Shown here piece by piece: positions 61,437 through 64,000 of a DNA stretch of 64,000 bases; the stretch's first letter is position 1, and the number at the start of each line of letters is the position of its first letter. The stretch is from NCBI RefSeq assembly GCF_008704855.1, contig NZ_CP023691.1:5952001-6016000 (forward strand), read 5' to 3'. A program made the translations under genes and the position numbers. Under the pieces are notes generated by a model. It was not told the origin of the DNA and made no database searches. It saw nothing but the letters and a program-made list of their open reading frames with translations. This DNA comes from Streptomyces platensis. GTDB taxonomy: Bacteria; Actinomycetota; Actinomycetes; Streptomycetales; Streptomycetaceae.

Positions 61437-61913
61437 TCAGAGGCCGCCGCGCTCCTTGCGGAGGTGCTCGGCCACCGGAGTGAGCGAGCTGCGCAGCGCC
61501 TGGAGGTCCTCGGACGTGAAGAGGTCGATGAAGTGCTTGCGGACCGAGGCGACATGGTGCGGGGCGACCCGGCGCATGGTGTCCCAGCCTTCGTCGGTGA
61601 GGACGGCGTAGAGGCCACGGCGGTCCGACTCGCAACTCTCCCGGCGCACCAGCCCGGCGTTCTCCATCCGGGTGATCTGGTGGGAGAGACGGCTCTTGGA
61701 CTGGAGGGTGCTGGCTGCCAGGTCGCTCATCCGGAGGCGTCGGTCCTCGGCCTCGGAGAGGTTGACCAGGATCTCGTAGTCGTTGTTCGTCAGGCCGAAC
61801 GGTTGCAGATCCCGCTCGAGTTGGTGCATCAGCAGCCTGCTGACATCGAGGTGGGTGCGCCAGGCACACTGCTCCTGGTCGGTCAGCCAGGGGGTGTCGC
61901 TGTCGGTCGTCAT
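61437..61913 (-). CDS. MarR family transcriptional regulator
   Basis: 158 residues. Winged helix with LTNNDYEILVNLSEAEDRRLRMSDLAASTLQSKSRLSHQITRMENAGLVRR and the wing ESDRRGLYAVLTDEGWD. A TAGAAT box ends 7 nt before ATG, indicating a leaderless transcript, and an AT-rich dyad precedes it, consistent with autoregulation. Lies 119 nt downstream of the AIM24 cluster on the same strand. Ligand unknown. Confidence 0.94.
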   Translation of the reverse strand: MTTDSDTPWLTDQEQCAWRTHLDVSRLLMHQLERDLQPFGLTNNDYEILVNLSEAEDRRLRMSDLAASTLQSKSRLSHQITRMENAGLVRRESCESDRRGLYAVLTDEGWDTMRRVAPHHVASVRKHFIDLFTSEDLQALRSSLTPVAEHLRKERGGL

Positions 61914-61920
61914 GGAGTGA

Positions 61921-61952
61921 ATTCTACCCGTAAAAGTTGAATATCGAATTAA
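61921..61952 (-). promoter_or_regulatory. marR promoter and AT-rich dyad
   Basis: TAGAAT (-10 candidate, 61921-61926, minus strand) with TTGAATATCGAATTAA at 61937-61952 further upstream, an AT-rich imperfect dyad in the position of a -35 or operator. Confidence 0.45.
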
Positions 61953-62032
61953 TCATGCCGGGGGTGGCGCCTCGCCCGGCCGGGAGCCGGTTGTTGGTCA
62001 GACGTTCGAGGTCACCGTCCGCAGAGTACCGC

Positions 62033-62806
62033 TCACAGCCCGAAGTGGCGCTGGAGGCTCCCGAGGTTGCCGGGGAGCTGGGGCAGTTGTGAGCCACTTT
62101 GCGGGACGTGTCCGCCCCCGCCCGGAACGCCCGCTTCGGTGGGCACCGCGCCGGTCGCCAGCTCCGGCATCAGCTGCTCCGTCGACTGGAGCAGGACCGT
62201 GCCGGCCCCGACGAACTCGAATTGGTGCTCCTCTCCGGACGCCCCGCCGATACCGGTGTGCGCCCGCAGCCCGCCCAGGAATCCTTGCAGGTACTGGTGG
62301 TCGTAGTGGTGGCACGGGGAGGGGCAGTCCGCCCAGCCGACGAGCGCCTGCGGGTCCACCCGGATCGGCGGCTCCATGAACACCACCGGGCCGTTGGACG
62401 CGGCCACGAACTTGCCCGTGCCGATGAGGGTGAGAAAGCCCGGGATGATCGACTGCTTCAGCGACAGAGATGGCTGAAATGCGAGCAAGTTGCCCGAGCG
62501 AATCGTCAGGTTGCCGTCCTCCAGGTCGAAGGAGTTCACATCGAAGGCACGGTCCGCGAGCAGCATCTTTCCCCGGCCCTCGGCGACGACCCAGTCCGCG
62601 GCGTGCAGTGGCGAATGGAAACTCCCGGCGATCAGGCGGTCCAGGCGGCCGTGCCCGATGCCATGGAAGTCGATCTGCCCGTAGTAGGCGATCATCTTCC
62701 CCTTCTGGAGGAACCACTGGCCGTCCAGCTCGACGCTGAAGGCATACGCGTGGACGTTGTCGTCGGCGGGGAGCGAATGGACGTCGTGGACGACGGGACC
62801 GGTCAC
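62033..62806 (-). CDS. AIM24 family protein (copy 1, last in cluster)
   Basis: 257 residues. Beta-rich AIM24/TrpRA-like fold with KMIAYYGQIDFHG, LLADRAFDVNSFDLEDGNLTI, SGNLLAFQPSL, VVFMEPPIRVDPQALVGW. The C-terminal ~40 residues are Gly/Pro/Gln-rich. The ATG overlaps the stop of the upstream AIM24 gene (ATGA). Members exist as homomultimeric, membrane-associated or exported proteins; the role in actinobacteria is unclear. Confidence 0.88.
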   Translation of the reverse strand: MTGPVVHDVHSLPADDNVHAYAFSVELDGQWFLQKGKMIAYYGQIDFHGIGHGRLDRLIAGSFHSPLHAADWVVAEGRGKMLLADRAFDVNSFDLEDGNLTIRSGNLLAFQPSLSLKQSIIPGFLTLIGTGKFVAASNGPVVFMEPPIRVDPQALVGWADCPSPCHHYDHQYLQGFLGGLRAHTGIGGASGEEHQFEFVGAGTVLLQSTEQLMPELATGAVPTEAGVPGGGGHVPQSGSQLPQLPGNLGSLQRHFGL

Positions 62807-63453
62807 AGCTTTTCCTCCGACGCCTGTACGTAGACGGTGCCCTGGCCCGACAGCTCCAGCTGGAAGGCCTCGCCCGAGCCGCGGCCGACCATGTCGCGCC
62901 AGCCGAGCGCCGTGGACAATTTGTTGCGGACGTCGCCGCGGTGGGCGACATAGGCCTGCGGGTCGACATGGACCGGGCGCTGGGGCGTGATCGGGAGTTC
63001 GATCACCCCGCCGTGCGCCATCACCGCGGCCGAGCCGACGCCCTTGAGGGTCGTGGTGAACAGGCCCTGGCCGGTGACCTGGCCGCGCACCATGCCCATC
63101 ACGCCGCCCTGCGAGCCCATGAACATCGTGCCCTGCTGGAGCCCGCCGTCGAAGGCCAGCAGCCGGTCGGCCTCGACGTAGAGCGTCTCGCCGGTCAGGT
63201 CGACGACGTGCACATGATGGCCGCCGTGGCCGAACATGACCGTCCCGGTGCCCTCGACGGTCATCAGGGGCGTGGCCTCACCGGCGATCCGGCGGCCGAT
63301 CATCGAGCCGATACCGCCCTGGCCGCCCTGGAGGTTCGGGGTGAAGGAGACCTCGCCGCGGTAGGCGAGCATCGCGCCGCGCTGGCTGAACAGCCGCTGG
63401 CCCGGGCCGATCCTGGCCTCCACCATGCGGGAGTTGAGTGTCGTGAACGGCAT
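62803..63453 (-). CDS. AIM24 family protein (copy 2)
   Basis: 216 residues with the complete fold: RGAMLAYRGEVSFTPNLQGG, LMTVEGTGTVMFGHGG, LTGETLYVEADRLLAFD, GQGLFTTTLKGVGSAAVMAHG, RPVHVDPQAYVAH, GSGEAFQLELSGQGTVYVQASE. Start and stop overlap both neighbours by one to four bases, so the three AIM24 genes form one translationally coupled operon. Confidence 0.9.
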   Translation of the reverse strand: MPFTTLNSRMVEARIGPGQRLFSQRGAMLAYRGEVSFTPNLQGGQGGIGSMIGRRIAGEATPLMTVEGTGTVMFGHGGHHVHVVDLTGETLYVEADRLLAFDGGLQQGTMFMGSQGGVMGMVRGQVTGQGLFTTTLKGVGSAAVMAHGGVIELPITPQRPVHVDPQAYVAHRGDVRNKLSTALGWRDMVGRGSGEAFQLELSGQGTVYVQASEEKL

Positions 63454-64000
63454 CAGACCTCACCGCCCACGGTGTTGCGCTCGCTGGGCTGGACGTACAC
63501 CAGGCCCTCGCCCTCGAAGCGGATCTGGAAGGCCTCGCCGGAGCCCTCGCCGATGAAGGTGCGGAAGTTCACCCCGGACTGAAAGTGCTGCTTGAGGTCG
63601 CCGGTGTGGGCGACATAGGCGCCCGGGTCGACCTGAAGGGGGTACTGCTTGGTCACCCGCAGCACCACCGCGGGGCCGTCGGAGGTGATCGCCGCCTGGC
63701 CGCTGCCCTCGACGGTGGTGGTGAACAGGCCGTTGCCCTGGGAGGCGCCGCGCAGGCCGGTGAAGCTCGTGCCCGTACGGAGCGCGGCGTCCGTGCACAG
63801 CAGATTGCTGGCCTCCACGAACAGCTTCTCGCCCTGCAACTGCACCAGGTTGATCTCGCTCGCGCGATCGGCGAAGTAGCAGGTGCCGTGGCCCTTCACC
63901 TCCATCACGGCCATCTGCTCACCCGTGAGCCGCCGGGTGACCATGCCGCGCAGGCCCTCGCCGCCGCCGGACATCTTCTTGAACGCCATCTGGCCGTCGT
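63453..64000 (-). CDS. AIM24 family protein (copy 3), N-terminus beyond the window
   Basis: About 182 residues are visible, open to the right edge. Reads (DGQ)MAFKKMSGGGEGLRGMVTRRLTGEQMAVMEVKGHGTCYF and ends GEAFQIRFEGEGLVYVQPSE; compared with copy 2, about 30 N-terminal residues lie outside the window, so the ATG at 63989 is internal. Stop and next start share one base (TGATG). Confidence 0.88.
   Translation of the reverse strand, partial: DGQMAFKKMSGGGEGLRGMVTRRLTGEQMAVMEVKGHGTCYFADRASEINLVQLQGEKLFVEASNLLCTDAALRTGTSFTGLRGASQGNGLFTTTVEGSGQAAITSDGPAVVLRVTKQYPLQVDPGAYVAHTGDLKQHFQSGVNFRTFIGEGSGEAFQIRFEGEGLVYVQPSERNTVGGEV

Overview
The window is a stretch of high-GC actinobacterial chromosome. 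Gene content and order match the conserved core of Streptomyces: a threonine/lysine biosynthesis and rho block, rpmE-prfA-prmC, the atpIBEFHAGDC operon, nucS, the polar-growth genes filP and scy, and mce/thiolase/meaB. GTG and TTG starts are common, coding frames are strongly G/C at third positions, and there are several candidate leaderless starts (TANNNT about 6-8 nt before the start codon). The genus call comes from recognised families and gene order, not from a search.

Layout. 1-5180 (left of tRNA-Arg): a penicillin-binding protein (cut by the window edge) coupled to a SEDS glycan polymerase, a small secreted SH3-like protein and an orphan cytochrome P450. 5182-12418: tRNA-Arg(CCG), a single-domain response regulator, nrtL (an ArgRS-like protein without a catalytic core), lysA, hom, thrC and thrB. 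12792-23346: rho, an LCP cell-wall ligase, rpmE, prfA, prmC, a threonylcarbamoyl-AMP synthase, a low-molecular-weight phosphatase homologue whose nucleophile Cys is Ser, a diverged glyA and a polyprenyl-phosphate GlcNAc-1-P transferase. 23636-32184: the complete F1Fo ATP synthase operon, with a Rex-like site upstream, and a DUF2550 gene. 32422-44356: an orphan NarL-type regulator, a membrane protein, cobalamin adenosyltransferase, an ABC-2 exporter with divergent TetR regulator, 3-hydroxyacyl-CoA dehydrogenase, a STAS protein, a large membrane-anchored ATPase-like protein, nucS and small conserved genes. 44369-54735: two paralogous ABC-2 exporters with Pro/Gln-rich tails, then filP and scy. 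54944-57766: methylmalonyl-CoA epimerase, acetyl-CoA acetyltransferase and meaB (C4/C3 acyl-CoA metabolism). 57767-58443: a non-coding island of repeats. 58444-64000: a PepSY protein divergent from a two-component system, MarR, and three consecutive AIM24-family genes, the last cut by the window end.

How the genes work together. The left half is housekeeping: aspartate-family amino acids, translation termination, wall-glycan attachment and proton-driven ATP synthesis. Scy and FilP organise tip growth, and the wall genes (SEDS/PBP, LCP, GlcNAc-1-P transferase) act in the same envelope processes. Cobalamin adenosyltransferase, methylmalonyl-CoA epimerase and MeaB all serve the B12-dependent methylmalonyl-CoA pathway, although they are not adjacent. 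No prophage, CRISPR array, transposase or biosynthetic cluster was seen. The least explained features are a pair of inverted 115/116-bp elements with shared termini (57927-58312), a fourfold AGTMMLQA motif in an ABC permease extension, the Cys-to-Ser phosphatase homologue and the ATPase-like protein with an altered Walker A lysine.
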